Below, one piece after another: positions 26,204-38,363 of a stretch of 64,000 nucleotides of DNA. The notes under the pieces were generated by a model. It had not been told where the DNA came from, did not search any database, and saw nothing but the letters and a program-made list of their open reading frames with translations. The translations under genes were made by a program, and so were the position numbers. The DNA is taken from the NCBI GenBank assembly GCA_965153455.1, contig OZ234502.1, positions 5,983,495 to 6,047,494 of the forward strand. Direction: 5' to 3'. Every line of letters starts with the position of its first letter. Position 1 is the stretch's first letter. The DNA comes from Sphagnum compactum (Eukaryota > Bryophyta > Sphagnopsida > Sphagnales).

Positions 26204-26824
26204 GTAGTTTGTACAACAACGCTATCATTTCGCGCGACGAGCGCTGGATCTTGGAGCAATTGCGATTGATGGTTGCAGCATTTAGTGTTCCGGGAAGAAT
26301 TGAGGAGGAGTTTCCAATTGCGAAGAGAAGGAGAAGGAAGAGACTGTCTGGAAAAAAGAACTGGAAAATTTCTGTGGGTGTCTGTGGACGATTCTCTCAA
26401 TGTTTTTTCCCTGGAGACTTGGGAACTGGAGGCGGTTGGTTTCATCGAGGTCTATTTCTCTTTACCGATTTCTCTTCTTTTTCAGAAGCGTTGGTTTTGA
26501 TTAGTTGTGAAGTACATAACAAGGAAGTTCTGATTGTGTATTGTAACTATACTAATAGTTTACCCTCGACCCTCCTTTCCGAGTCTTTTTCTGCAAATCC
26601 CAGAGCCTCCTTTTTTTTTCCTTCTTGGCCGCTTCTTAGCGAAGCCGATTTGGAAAAAAAGATCGAGGCGCTAGGTGGGTTAATGGAAGCTGGAAAGAGC
26701 GTTATGGCTATTGGAAAGTGTCTAACTCCGGCTCGTCTCCCTGATCGCCGTAATTGACTGAAATTGTGATCACGCAACGGTAATGTCTTGTGCAAGCATA
26801 CTTGTTAACATCTATTCGTGGCAG

Positions 26825-26869
26825 GAAACAGTGGATGTTAAGGAGTTAAGAATAAGAAGAATCAAGCAG
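26825..26869 (+). other. Probable 45-nt 5' UTR exon of the lipase gene
   Basis: An acceptor (TTCGTGGCAG) precedes this segment and a donor (CAAGCAG|GTATTG) follows it. The next exon would begin at 27835 after ACATGCAG and contains the start codon at 27949. The leader exon is inferred from splice signals only. Confidence 0.35.
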
Positions 26870-27948
26870 GTATTGTCTTCTTTTGAGTTCTATCAGCCTC
26901 ATGTTAGGGTTTTCTTTGTGCTGTTACGAACCCAGTTTCTGATAGTATTCAATTCAGCTTTGTTGGTTCACTGTGGAAACTGGTTATCCATTGTATGTGA
27001 ATATACAGTTGTTGTTTTTTCTGTGTCACATTTCTTTCACTCTTGCTGACTGTATGAATCAGATGCTTGGATTTTGGGCTTTTCTCAAGCCTGAACTCAC
27101 CACATTAGTGTAGTAATAAATTTGTGCTTGTTTGTAAGAAGCATTATGTTGCATCAGTCTTAAATGAGATTGATCCTCTCAAAGGCACTTATGTAAAGTC
27201 GACTTTGTTGGAGTCTGAAGTTTTCAGTCTTCATAACTCTTTCAATACTGCTAATTAGTTCAAACCCACTTGTCCTGAAGAAAAATCAGTGGTGTCCTGC
27301 ATGTGGGTGCATTTTTTGCATTACCACTAAAAATGTCACGTGATTGGAGAAGCATGATTGTGAGTCAAGACTTGATTGAGCACGTAATCACAGTCCTTAT
27401 GGAACTTAGTGGTCATGGTGTTGGAAGTATGATTCCACCAAACTTATTTTTGCTGAGTTGACTTCAAAAGCTACATTTTTCTGGGTTTGACCAAATTGCT
27501 ACTGAACAGGTTTAGCTCGTAGGGCAGCATCTCACAAGTGATCTTGCATGACCCAGTACTAGACATGGCCAACTCCAGCTAGGTTCTTTCACCGAGTACT
27601 TCACATGGTCACATTGTGGGAGAGCCAAGATTCACAGAGTTGAGACTTCCCAAATCAAATCCCTAGGTCTAATTTAACCTGACGACCTAGTGTTATTGGC
27701 TGTACCTTCTTATGTGTTACTTGTAGGTACTGGAGCTTCCTACATGTGCATGGACTTGCGTGTTTTGCAAGGAGTTCAAATTGCAATTCAAATATTGAAA
27801 CTTAGTCTGACCAGATTGAAATTTGCACATGCAGGAAGGGTCTATTTGGAAGGACGACTATGACTCATTAGCTGTGGCAGGCAAGTTTGAGGAATGCATG
27901 GGGCCTTGAGGATAGGAAGAAAACTTGGATGACCTTTAATCTGGAGTC

Positions 27949-30900
27949 ATGGCCACAGCAGCTATGGCAGGTGCAGCAGGCGCTGCAGTTGTTTTGTACT
28001 ATACAGGCTGGGGTAATCCTTGGGGGGTCTTTGGACGCCGAGTGGCAGAGGATCCTTTTGATGAAGGCACATCTGAAGAGAGAGAAGGAGGTGATACTTC
28101 TTCAACTGAACGTGCAAGCAGAAGAAGAAGGTTGACAATGCCTAGGACAACACGACCTCCTTCAACTTGGTTTGAAGCTCTTTCAACACTATCGGAGACA
28201 TTGCGGTTTACTTACTCTGAGACTCTAGGGAAGTGGCCCCTTGGAGACTTGGCTTTTGGCATCAATTATCTCCTGAGACGCCAGGTTTGCGTGCATGTCA
28301 TTTTCCTCTTTCTGTCCCCTTGATGTTCTGGCCCTCATATCCTTTATTGGTTTTTTTCTTTCTTCTCTTTAAACATCATCTTGACTTTCCCAATGAGCCA
28401 AGTCATTGAAGAACTTGAGTTTCTCCGGCTTTGAACTGCCTTCATTTGAATGCAATGTTTAAACAAGCAAAACAGTATCTGCCATACTCACTACATATCT
28501 GCACAGTTCTATTCTCTTTGAGATATTACTTATCTTAAAGCTTGCATAACACATGATAGTCACCCTAATACCTGTGCACTATTCCAGTTCTGACATTAAA
28601 GCTGCATCAGAACCAAGCTTGGACTTTGTATCCAAGGACATCTGGTCAGTTAAAAGACTATGCCCTCCAACCAACCCTGATTTAAAATGACGTTTGGCTT
28701 GGAACTAATGATAATGATATCTGTTAGCCCACCAGAGTAAACAAAACTTGGGTGCTGCAACAATCCTAACTGATTTGAATTGAGACTATACACCATCTCA
28801 CCAAACAGTGTATCATTTGGCCCATTGTACTGTGTGTGTAATTTTTGTACCAGTTCAAGGCAAATTGAATGTGAAGGAACCAATTGTGGAGATGACTTGG
28901 CTCTGTGAACTGTGGGCTGGCAGGGACAATTGCATGTGGCAGGAGTCTATGCAGGAGGCGAGAATCAGCAACTCCATGGACCTGGGGTGCTGATAGAAAT
29001 GCGAGAGTTACTGAGGCTATTGACTTTGTGCATGCATTTTTCCAAAAAGAGTTTCCCTTTATTTTTGGAGGCTTCTGGGTTCAAAGCAGATCAAGTATTG
29101 CTGCAAGAAGGAAAGGCTGGAGTAAGGGATTCCTCCAACCATATGTCATCCTCCAATATGTGATTCATACATTAGGGCTCTTGACTGGAACCAGTTTAGA
29201 AGTGCATCTTAGCTTCATAGCAGGTTGGTTGTTGTAAGGGTGTAGGTTGGAAAAAGAGGACATTTTGGGGACTGTGTAGTTCCCCCAATTACATTGTTTC
29301 CTGGAGGGAAGTTATGGGAGATGCCTCTCTTTGTGAGATTATAGTACTAAATTGGTGCTGCTTTGGATGGGGTGTGTTTGAGACAGCTTTTGAAACCAGC
29401 ATTCACAGTACTGGTTGACCACGACTCCCAGGTCATCCTTCTGTTGATTCGAGGAACTCACAGTATTAAGGATACATTAACAGCGGTCACTGGTGCTGTG
29501 GTACCGTTCCATCATACGGTTCTTGGGGATGCTGGTGTTGTAAATCTTGTCCTTGGTTATGCACACTGTGGCATGGTTGCTGCTGCTCGCTGGATAGCTC
29601 AGCTTTCCACCCCTCACCTCTTGAAAGCCCTCAAAGATTTTCCTACCTACATCATCAAGGTTGGTCTGGCTTACTCTGTGTGTGTCTGGTCTTTATCATG
29701 CAGTTTTCTTATCTGTACGAGTCAATGAGTGTTGACCTGAGTGGGTGTGGAAGGGTTTCTGTCAATTTTCTTGCACAATCTAGAGGGTGTTGTTTTCTGC
29801 ATTTTTGGTAGGATTAATTTGCATCAATGGCTTGCAGGTTGTGGGACACTCTCTTGGAGGAGGGACAGCAGCATTGCTGACTTACATCCTTAGGGAGTGT
29901 GAGGTTCTGTCATCAACACAGTGTGTTTGTTTTGCACCTGGTATGAAAGTCCTGTCTCTTTGTGGGCTATTAGTCTTTCTCTCTATATTTTGCATGCTTG
30001 GTCCTTTTGTTTAATTTTTCGACACATAACATGGCCTGCATTAAGTGCTTGGTGAAGATCGATTTCCTTCTTGTGGGCTCATTTGTGCAGGAGGATATGT
30101 AGGTTTGAAGTGATCAAGTTCTCTGATTGGATGTATACTAAAAATGAGTGCATGGATGGATGGCAGCTGCATGTATGACATGGGAGCTAGCAGAGTCAGG
30201 CAGTTCGTTTGTGACAACAGTGATTAATGGCTCTGATCTTGTGCCTTGCTTCTCATCTGCCTCAGTTGATGACCTTCGGGCAGAGGTTTGTCCTATTCCC
30301 TGTTGTTTTCCACTAGACCAGAAAACCTGATGATTCCTGAGTCCTATTATTTCAGCAGTGCTGTCTTGAGTGTTTCTCGTGCTCTTACGGTTAAACACAA
30401 ATATTGGATTGCCTAATCTGCTGAGGTCACTGGGTTCTTGAAAGCAGGTAACGGCTTCAGCATGGGTTGACGATTTCCGGGAACAGATAGAGCGCACACG
30501 CATTCTAAGGACAGTATACCGCTCAGCTACAGCCTTGAGCAGTCGTCTGCAGTCAATTGCAAGCCTTTCACGAGCAACACTCCCTTATTCAACTCTGATG
30601 GTTGCCAGAGCTGCACAAACTGGAGCAGCTGGTGCTGGTGCAATCTGGCGACCTGTGTCTAGTGGCACCCAGGTACCCCAGATATGTATAGTACCCACAA
30701 TAGTGTTCAAGTTGAGCTTCTTCTGTTTTCATATTCTTCCAACTTGTGAAAAACTGTTTATTGTCCCAAGCATTGGTTATTAATTCAAAAACACAACACA
30801 AGGTTTACTTTGCATACTTGTTCCGCAACTGTTGAAATTCTGGAAAATCAAATGCGAAACTGCCTAACCTCCTTTTCTAAAATAAATAAATATTTTCTAA

Positions 30901-33416
30901 AGAATTTCCAATTGTCAGTTGTAGGTATGATATTTCTAAGGAGAGGTAGGCAATCTGGATTCAAGATTTTGTTTTGGTGTGCCATTTCCAGATAATGTTC
31001 AGGCAGGCACAAGCAGTGGTGCGGAGACCATCCTTGGGGGTTTGGTCCTGCATTGGCCCACGACATCGTCATGTTGCTGCAACAACTTCTTCTCAGCCAT
31101 CTCTAAATGGAGTATTGACTTCATTTGCAGCAAGTGATAAGGAGAAAGTTGATAACTCAACTGTAGTCAATGAGTTAAGTAGTGGCTCTGTCACTCAGGC
31201 TGACAGTGAACTTCCATCTTCCAGCATGACTTGTGAAGTTGAAGGGGAAGACCACAATATGGCAGGTTAGGGTTCCTTGCACATATGCTGTCTATTATTA
31301 CGTATTTTGTTGAGTCTCTCTGTCTTAAAGGCACTTTTTACCACTTGTCTTCAAAAGTTTGTTTATGTAGCATGGCTATAAGCTCTACTTGCTTCTTCAC
31401 TTGATTGTGATATGCCAGCTGGATATGTTTGGTACCTGCTGCTCTTCTTTTCTTTGTGATAGTTGAATTTGGAGCTTGCTGATAACCTTCAAGCTTGATT
31501 GTTCCCTCTCTGCTGTGATTCCTCTTCAATCTTAGAGGATTGGCATGGGTTTTACTGCCTTTCAATAGCTGGTAAATTTCTGAATAGCTGATTACACTAA
31601 TGCTCTTGCCTACTGAATTGCTGCAACTTTTGTTTGCCACAACAGATTTGTTAATTGCTATCAAGAGTGATGATTAGCAAGTTAATCTCATCTATAGACA
31701 TAGGATTAACAATGATTGTGTCAGAGCAGATAAGGTATACTCAGGTGAATATATAAGATTTGATGAAATTGAGGCAATCCTATGTCTAGGGTTTCATGAG
31801 AGAATTGTTCATTGCAGCTATGTGGGAGGCTGGTTCACCATGGACTGACAGTGGCTTTCATAGGTTTTCATAGGACCAGTTGGTTCTCACACACAATTGC
31901 CTCTGTTTGTATGGTAATTGTTGAGTGGCTTCTTGTAGGGGGGATTTCGGTAGGGTGGAATGCTGGATCTTTGTCTAACCACTTGGGTTGTCAATGCACA
32001 GATTTGTATTGGCAAGATTATATGAAGAAAAGGAGTATGGGAAATAAGTCTGTTGCAAGGGATATCCCATCAATCCTGAGTGGGGAGGCTCTTCTCAAGG
32101 ATGGGTACAAGGAGTTGCATTCACAGGATGGCAATGAAATGGAGATAGAGGGTGGCATTGTAGGTTCACCAAAAAGTGTGGCAGAGGAACTGGGTGAGGA
32201 GTTGTTATGGCAGCATTTGGCTCAGGAACTCCAGCGGCAACATACCACTGAAGGGGAAATGAGCCGACAAGTCCGGGAAGAAGAGGAGGCTGTGGCACGC
32301 GAAATTGCAGAGGAGGAGGAACATGTTGCATCTACAGCAGCTTCAGAGTTGGGTCAGGTAGGCATGCAATTTCCTCTTGTTTGCCAAAATATTATCTATT
32401 CATGTAGTGCAGAACTGGGATGTTTGAGAATGGCTGAGTGAACTAGATGATTGTATTGGCTTATTTGTCAATGCCTCTGCAAAGAAATTGCAATATTCAG
32501 TGCTTGTCACCTTTGGGTTGTTTGTACTGTTCATGAGGCTTGTGTCCATTTGCTTTCTTTCCTTGAATTCAGATGTGACATCAGACTTGAAATAGTTGAC
32601 CCCTGGTACTTGATTTAATTACCTCAAGTCTATTGTTTATGATTAAAATAATGGATTCTGTGATTTTCTTTCCGACTGTTCTAACATACTGAAAGAACCT
32701 TTATCAAGGGCAGCTAGCTCTCACAGATCACTGTGTGGTTAGATTGCATAGGAAGGAGTTCAACTCAATAGGTGACCTCTAATGCTTGTAGGGCCTCAGT
32801 ATCATGATCATGAATACAAGTTTATAGGTGCATGCAACACTAGACCTATTATAGGGATCTAGATACTATGTCCAGATCTGTTAAAATTGTCATGACATAT
32901 GCCAACTAAAAAAGGTTACCTATCCTTAGACACACATATGACACAACACCGCACTTTTGGGGTTGGAGGTTGGTATTGATAACTACTGAATGATTTTTTT
33001 CCCTTACCTGCAGTGTAGTTCATGGATATGATCAAGAAGGAAATGACCATTGCTGTCTGGTGCACTTCTTTGTACAGGATCGTATTGTATCAGAGAAGGA
33101 GGAACCTGAGAATGACTTGAGGCGTTTCTTTCCCCCAGGTCGGATTGTGCACATTGTGAGCCCTCTCATGGACAGTAATGAAAGCAATCTTGAGAAAGAA
33201 AGTGTAGATAAAAATATGAAAGTGGGGCTATTCTTAACAGATAGGAGCTTGTATGGAAAAGTACGGTTGTCACGGACCATGGTCTTCGATCATTTCATGC
33301 CCACTTACAAACGTGCGATGGAGAATTTGATTGAGCAACTAGAAAGGGAACTTTGTGAGACTAGTTCCCTTGAGCAGGTCAATGAAGAGACACCACTCCT
33401 AGAGAGGGCCACGTAA
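27949..33416 (+). CDS. Class-3 lipase, sn1-diacylglycerol-lipase-like alpha/beta hydrolase
   Basis: Coding exons are 27949-28284, 28924-29121, 29387-29659, 29838-29940, 30167-30285, 30448-30672, 30992-31265, 32002-32357 and 33078-33416. They total 2223 nt (740 aa plus stop). The N-terminus is a short hydrophobic Ala-rich anchor (MATAAMAGAAGAAVVLYYTG). SETLRFTYSETLGKWPLGDL and FSKKSFPLFLEASGF match the plant mono-/diacylglycerol-lipase N-terminal domain. Then come the oxyanion-side RGTHS (200-204), the nucleophile elbow VVGHSLGGGTAALL (Ser274) and a candidate Asp327 in INGSDLVP; a His near residue 653 (GRIVHIV) is a candidate third triad member. An acidic, Glu-rich insert (EEEEAVAREIAEEEEHVA) lies between Asp and His. 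It resembles Arabidopsis AT4G16070/AT3G14075 proteins and probably hydrolyses acylglycerols at a membrane; the substrate is not shown by sequence. All motifs are intact. Confidence 0.88.
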
Positions 33417-35600
33417 CAAAGGGAAAAACCCTCTTGTTGCACCATTTTGTGGGTTTGATCAGAGAGATATCTCCTGAACATGCTCATTATATTAATTTTG
33501 TATATTCTCTTACTTGTGGGGCAGCAAGTGTCCTTCATTTCATTGCAAACCTGTTGGCCAAATGCCAATAGTTACTCACTTTGTGATGACATCTACATAG
33601 TGACAGCTGCCATATCCAGGATAATACTACCTTACTGTACTTGTAAGGACTAACTTGTTCATTCCTCCCCAGTTCAATTATAATCCTCAAGGCAACTTCT
33701 TTTTAGCAATTCAGTGAACTACAGCCAAATTATGAACTACACAGCTGTGTAGGTGGAGTTGAAAGCATCTCCTTGTTTTATAGCTTATTTTTGCTGTCCA
33801 TATGTTGCGATCTTGATATGATCTGGTAATGGACATTTCTGACTACTGATGTGAGGTCGTGTAAAATGTTCATATTTTTATGTTGATATAATCCACACAG
33901 TATGTTGATGGTTTTGCATGTGGAGAAAATGTCAGTGGAGGATTTTCAACATCTTTGAGATAGATCTGAGGTGTAAATCTATTGGACTGCATGATGAAAG
34001 TTTGGTTGCAACATACTTTGGTTTGGGTGGAGTTTTTAGAAGGTCTAAACAAAGATCTCTGAACGCAATTGTCATTTGTGTACAAAATATAGGAAATTTC
34101 TAGTGTGATCTATTATGGAACAATGTCATCATGCCAGTTTGTGGCCTGGTTGGAATACTGAGGTACAGAACTGGGTACCTCTTCCCTTTGACAACAGGAA
34201 TCTCCTGTTCAGGTTTGGTGAAGCTAAAAGCCTCAAAAAATGCATTCCCCCAGAGGTTACTTCACTCTGCCGAGAAGGTCATGTTTGACAATCTCCATAA
34301 GTGAGGCGGTAAGGTTTCACAAAATATTTGGCACCCCTGGAGAAAATTGGGAAATGTCAAAAGCATATTGATGAAAGTGCAGGTGAATTACACCAACACA
34401 GAATGCGTAGTATTTATAATATTTTGGGGAATTAGTTCAAGTTGGTGCAAAAGTATGACAAAAAGAAAATAGTGATTCATAAATGGGAATGCCCAAGATG
34501 GTTTTTCATTGTTGGATTCTTAGGCATCTTCCAACGGCAGCTATCCAAACTACCTTGTAACGCCAATTGAAGGCCTGGATGCGGGGGCCACTGTGAACCA
34601 GCACCCAGCAGCGCGCCAGAGGGGGGTAACTCATATAGGCCGGCCCTAACTACAGAATCAAACCCTACCATTCAGCTGCCATTTTCTACCTTGATGCGAT
34701 CTCTCTCATTTTGGCCTCTCCCACCTGATTGTTTATCCCTGCTTTCTCCATTTGTGTTGTGAGCTTCCCTGATTCCTTGAATTGTGGTGAGTTAGGTTGT
34801 TGCTATGGTTGTAAGCAAATCTTGAAGATGATCAATTTGTTGGCTTTGCCTATCAAGGCAAGGATATTGTGTTTGGATTCATTATAGAGTATAGTAGCTT
34901 AATGGATTTTGGCCCCTAGGTAATAAATAATAGGTCTATTTTTATATGAGGATTTTTGAAAGATGATATTTTGGCTTGTGTTGAAACTTCAGATTAGTTA
35001 TAGAGTTATAATATCTTGAAGGATTTTGGTTTCTTTTAGAAGATTTTTTGAAGATTATATTTTCGCATGGTGAAATATTTGAGTTTTCATAATTCTTCTT
35101 TCGCCTTAAGATACTTTTTTAATGTAAATGGCAAGGCCACAGGGTGACACACCTCTTGTTGTGATTGTGCTGCATGTACTTGTAGAGAATATGGCTTTGT
35201 GGGCTGCATGGTGGAAGTAGGCCAAGTAGATGAGCAAATATTGTGAGGGATAGGGTGCTTGGTGATGAAGCAATAGTGTGAGATTATTTTGCCTTTAACC
35301 CCATGTACAACGAATGTTGTTTAGATGTTGTTTTTGAGTGAGGTGTTTTTTTTTTGGTCATCTTGTTGGACCAGTTAGTATGCAAGTTCCATATTTTGTT
35401 TAGAGAAAGGATGCTTGCAATGACATGGGCTTGTTTACAATCCAAAAGTGTTTTGCAATTATTAGAATGTTAGTTTATATGGAATGGTAACTTTTTTTCT
35501 TTTTTTTCTTTTTTTCACAAAAATCCAATAAAAGATTGATGGCCGTAACCATCACAAGGGAGACAAAAAGGGAAGGCCAAAGAAGGGCCAAAAGACGTAC
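33417..35600. other. Lipase 3' flank and intergenic region
   Basis: The first part is probably the lipase 3' UTR. Next is a GC-rich patch at about 34540-34660 (contains GGCCGGCC), then the dispersed repeat copy B at 34841-35160. No gene is recognised. Confidence 0.6.
34841..35160 (+). repeat. Dispersed repeat, copy B (inverted relative to copy A at 19415-19730)
   Basis: This is the inverted partner of the segment at 19415-19730, alignable end to end. Sequence similarity stops at both ends (outside TGGCTTTGCCTATCAAGGCA on the left and CACACCTCTTGTT on the right), so the pair marks a discrete mobile unit or LTR piece. Confidence 0.75.
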
Positions 35601-35631
35601 AACTCACAAGAAACAAAAAAAAGGGAGAGAG

Positions 35632-38363
35632 CTAGTCCCTTTCCTGGTAAGAAGCTATCTTTCCCACGGCCCCTCTAATGTCACCTGCATGCAAATCGTG
35701 AGATCTAATAGTAATGGGAAGTCTAGAACAAACATCACCTGCCAACGTAATCTTCTTCTCTATAGCAAAGGCTAAAGCACGTTGAAGAGCAATACTAACA
35801 CACTACTTGAAAAATTGAATGCAAAAAGACAAAGATAAATGACATCTCGATCGTCTATTGTGGAAAAGACGGACACACTCCCTGATGAAACAATCCATAT
35901 CACACCCCGCTGTGCATCCCCATGGCCATTGGAATAAAATGGTGCCCCTCATGAAGCCCTCTATACTTGCAGATCTTAGCAATGGCATTAAGTTTCATAA
36001 CTACACTTACTAGTCGACTAATGGCATTCGAAGTCACTATCTCTCGTGTCGGGTTAGTAACCACCACATCGACAATGAAAACTTGGTCCTCTCAGGTCAT
36101 GTAGAAATCGGTTCGTAATGAAACTCCTGACATAAGGGTGTACCAATGTTCTCTCCATACAACGTGTCCACTCTCTCAAGCAAAGGCATACATTACGTCT
36201 CGGATGGCGTCATGTGTGGTTATCCATTAACCTCCAAATGGGCAACAAATTAAGTGTGTGTCAAATGCGTCCAACTCATGTCCACATTCACATATGAAAA
36301 GACTAGATGTTAAAGGCTAAATCAAACTGAGATGAAAATGCAATGTTGAGGTGAAAGTAGAATGTGCGATGCGAAATGAATAGATAGATAACCTAGCAAC
36401 CAACCATAGCCCTGCCCCCTTGCCCAAACAAGAACAAATGTTGGTTTTAGATGCTAAGGAATTGGAGTCATCCTCCAATATAGACCTAAGGGATGAATCA
36501 TGGTGGATGTCCATAAAAAATGCTTGTAGACTTGGGGCGCCAATAATTACCATATTTTCAAAAAAATGTGCATTTCCTTAGTTACAAGAAGAAGGCCATT
36601 TCGTGTTGCACGTAAACATGATTGAAGCAAGTGTGGGCCCCCCTCAACCTAAAAAACATACTCTTCCAAAACAGGTCTATCAAAAATACAAAACCTAAAA
36701 CACAAATACGGACCCACCAAAGCCCAAATCCTTAGAAAAGTAGATGGGGCACAATCCTCCATAGAGAGAAGGCCTATACCACCAAAGGATATCCGTAGTC
36801 GAGCCTGTGTCTCGTTAAGGGGCCCTGAAAAGATTCCCACAATCTTGGGCCCATAATGTCTCCACATACTTGCATAACTCTCTTGTCGAAACCCTGCAAA
36901 AGAGATAAGAAGAAGAAAGAGATATTGTCCATGTGAGATAAAAAGGTCAACAAGTTACACATGAGGACAAAATGCCCAAAACAACCTGGGTGTTTCTCAA
37001 GAAAGGAAGATCATCAATATGTGCCACGTTTTGAGATAAAGTCTCATCCAAAAAATGTGTGGCAAAGTCCTGAAAACCCACTAACACACCCAAAATGCGT
37101 ATGCCATCTATGACCAAAGTGCACCCCTGAGGAATTTCTATGCCTAAAGGGATCTCGGATGGATTCCAAAGCTTGCACTTTGACACCTTGACCTTAAGCC
37201 CAACTAAGGTTAATTGGTCGAAAGGTGGCCAAAGACGTAGGTAATCTCACTTATAAAGTGGACATCATCTGCTAAGGATGGTAAAATGCAGTTGGGGGCC
37301 CATGTGATGGTCTCTAGGAGAGTTTGATAATAGGTCAAAGCAAATAAAGGACCTCCTAAGGGGTCACCCTGCTTCATGCTTAAAGATGATTCAATAATGG
37401 TGACCCCTTCCACATTCCGCCCATGTTGGTAGTAAAGAAAAGAATGATCAACATAAAACAACCTAATAAGGGAGACAATGTTCGCGAAAGGTCCCCCCAA
37501 CATCACACAACTTTTTAAAAATAGTGGCTCGAGAAATGTTATTAAAAGTGTTTTTGACGTCGACTTACATCACAACCCAATCAAGATGTAGGTCAAAGAA
37601 GGCTTAGATGCCAAAAAGGATGGCCTCATAGCTTCCAATAGTTAATATTCCAAATTAATGGAAGGATAGGTGCTCCTAAAACAACCCTCAAAGCTATAGG
37701 ATAATGGAGCGACTAATAAGTCAAAAAAACCTCACTTACAACAATAGGACGAAGACCACCAATGTTTTTTGCCATTGCCAACAACATGGCAACCCCCAAC
37801 ATTAGGGCCACCAAACTAGGGATATTCCCACAAACAATAATAACAATAGCTTGGAATAATTCCAAAAACCCTTAAGATGGGTCCTTTGGTATGAAACATC
37901 TCGAGAGATGCTCATATACCATCCCAAAAAACCCACCCGAAGACAAATGGGGAACAGTGGCTAAAGCTTGGGCAAATAGAGTCCTATCCAAGACAAAAGT
38001 GTGTTCAGGCTGATAGTAAAAAATAGGTGGAGGGACAAGGTCTAAAGGAGGGGGGTGCAGTTGGCGCAAGGTAGCAATAGTGTCCTTCGAAGGAATAAAT
38101 GGCATCATGGGCTAAAGAGTTTTGGCAATGTGACTGTACTCACCGATTCTTCCTAAAATTAGACATCAACGAAAATGAGTGGTTGAAGAATCTTCCCATG
38201 GGTGGTTAGAACAAGGCACACATGAAGCACGTGAAGACTCCTCCTGAAGAGAAGACCAATCGTTTGCCATAAACCTCCTGAGGTGAGTAGAAACCTTTCG
38301 TTGACCTAAACAACCTCCTCGAGTTGCAAACACCAACGTGGCAACATGAAGAAAAGGAACCAT
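35632..38363 (-). mobile_element. Dead non-LTR retroelement with reverse transcriptase and restriction-like endonuclease
   Basis: Minus-strand pieces follow in order: an N-terminal remnant (VSTHLRRFMANDWSSLQEE, 38363-38166); SSGGFFGMVYEHLSRCFIP (38108-37872); the reverse transcriptase core with KQGDPLGGPLFAL and LPSLADDVHFI (37506-37210; ADD holds the catalytic Asp pair); GIRILGVLVG and QVVLGILS (37186-36947); and ISFGGIGLLSMEDCAPS (36867-36649). A C-terminal module at about 36300-36030 has CECGHELDAFDTHLICCPFG, a CCHC-like knuckle, then LRTDFYMT-stop-EDQVFIVDVVVTN, which fits the RxD...D core of a restriction-like endonuclease. The frame ends at HAGDIRGAVGKIASYQERD and a TAG at 35634-35632. 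Several in-frame stops (for example after DFYMT) and frame changes show it cannot be expressed. Confidence 0.82.

Noticed and set aside
26113-26757. 214-codon plus-strand frame upstream of the lipase
   Set aside because: Low-complexity mix without a domain; position fits promoter and leader exons of the lipase gene, and it spans likely intron signals.
34477-34671. 64-codon frame over a GC-rich patch
   Set aside because: Short, isolated, no family match; possibly repeat-derived. No tRNA cloverleaf could be read there.
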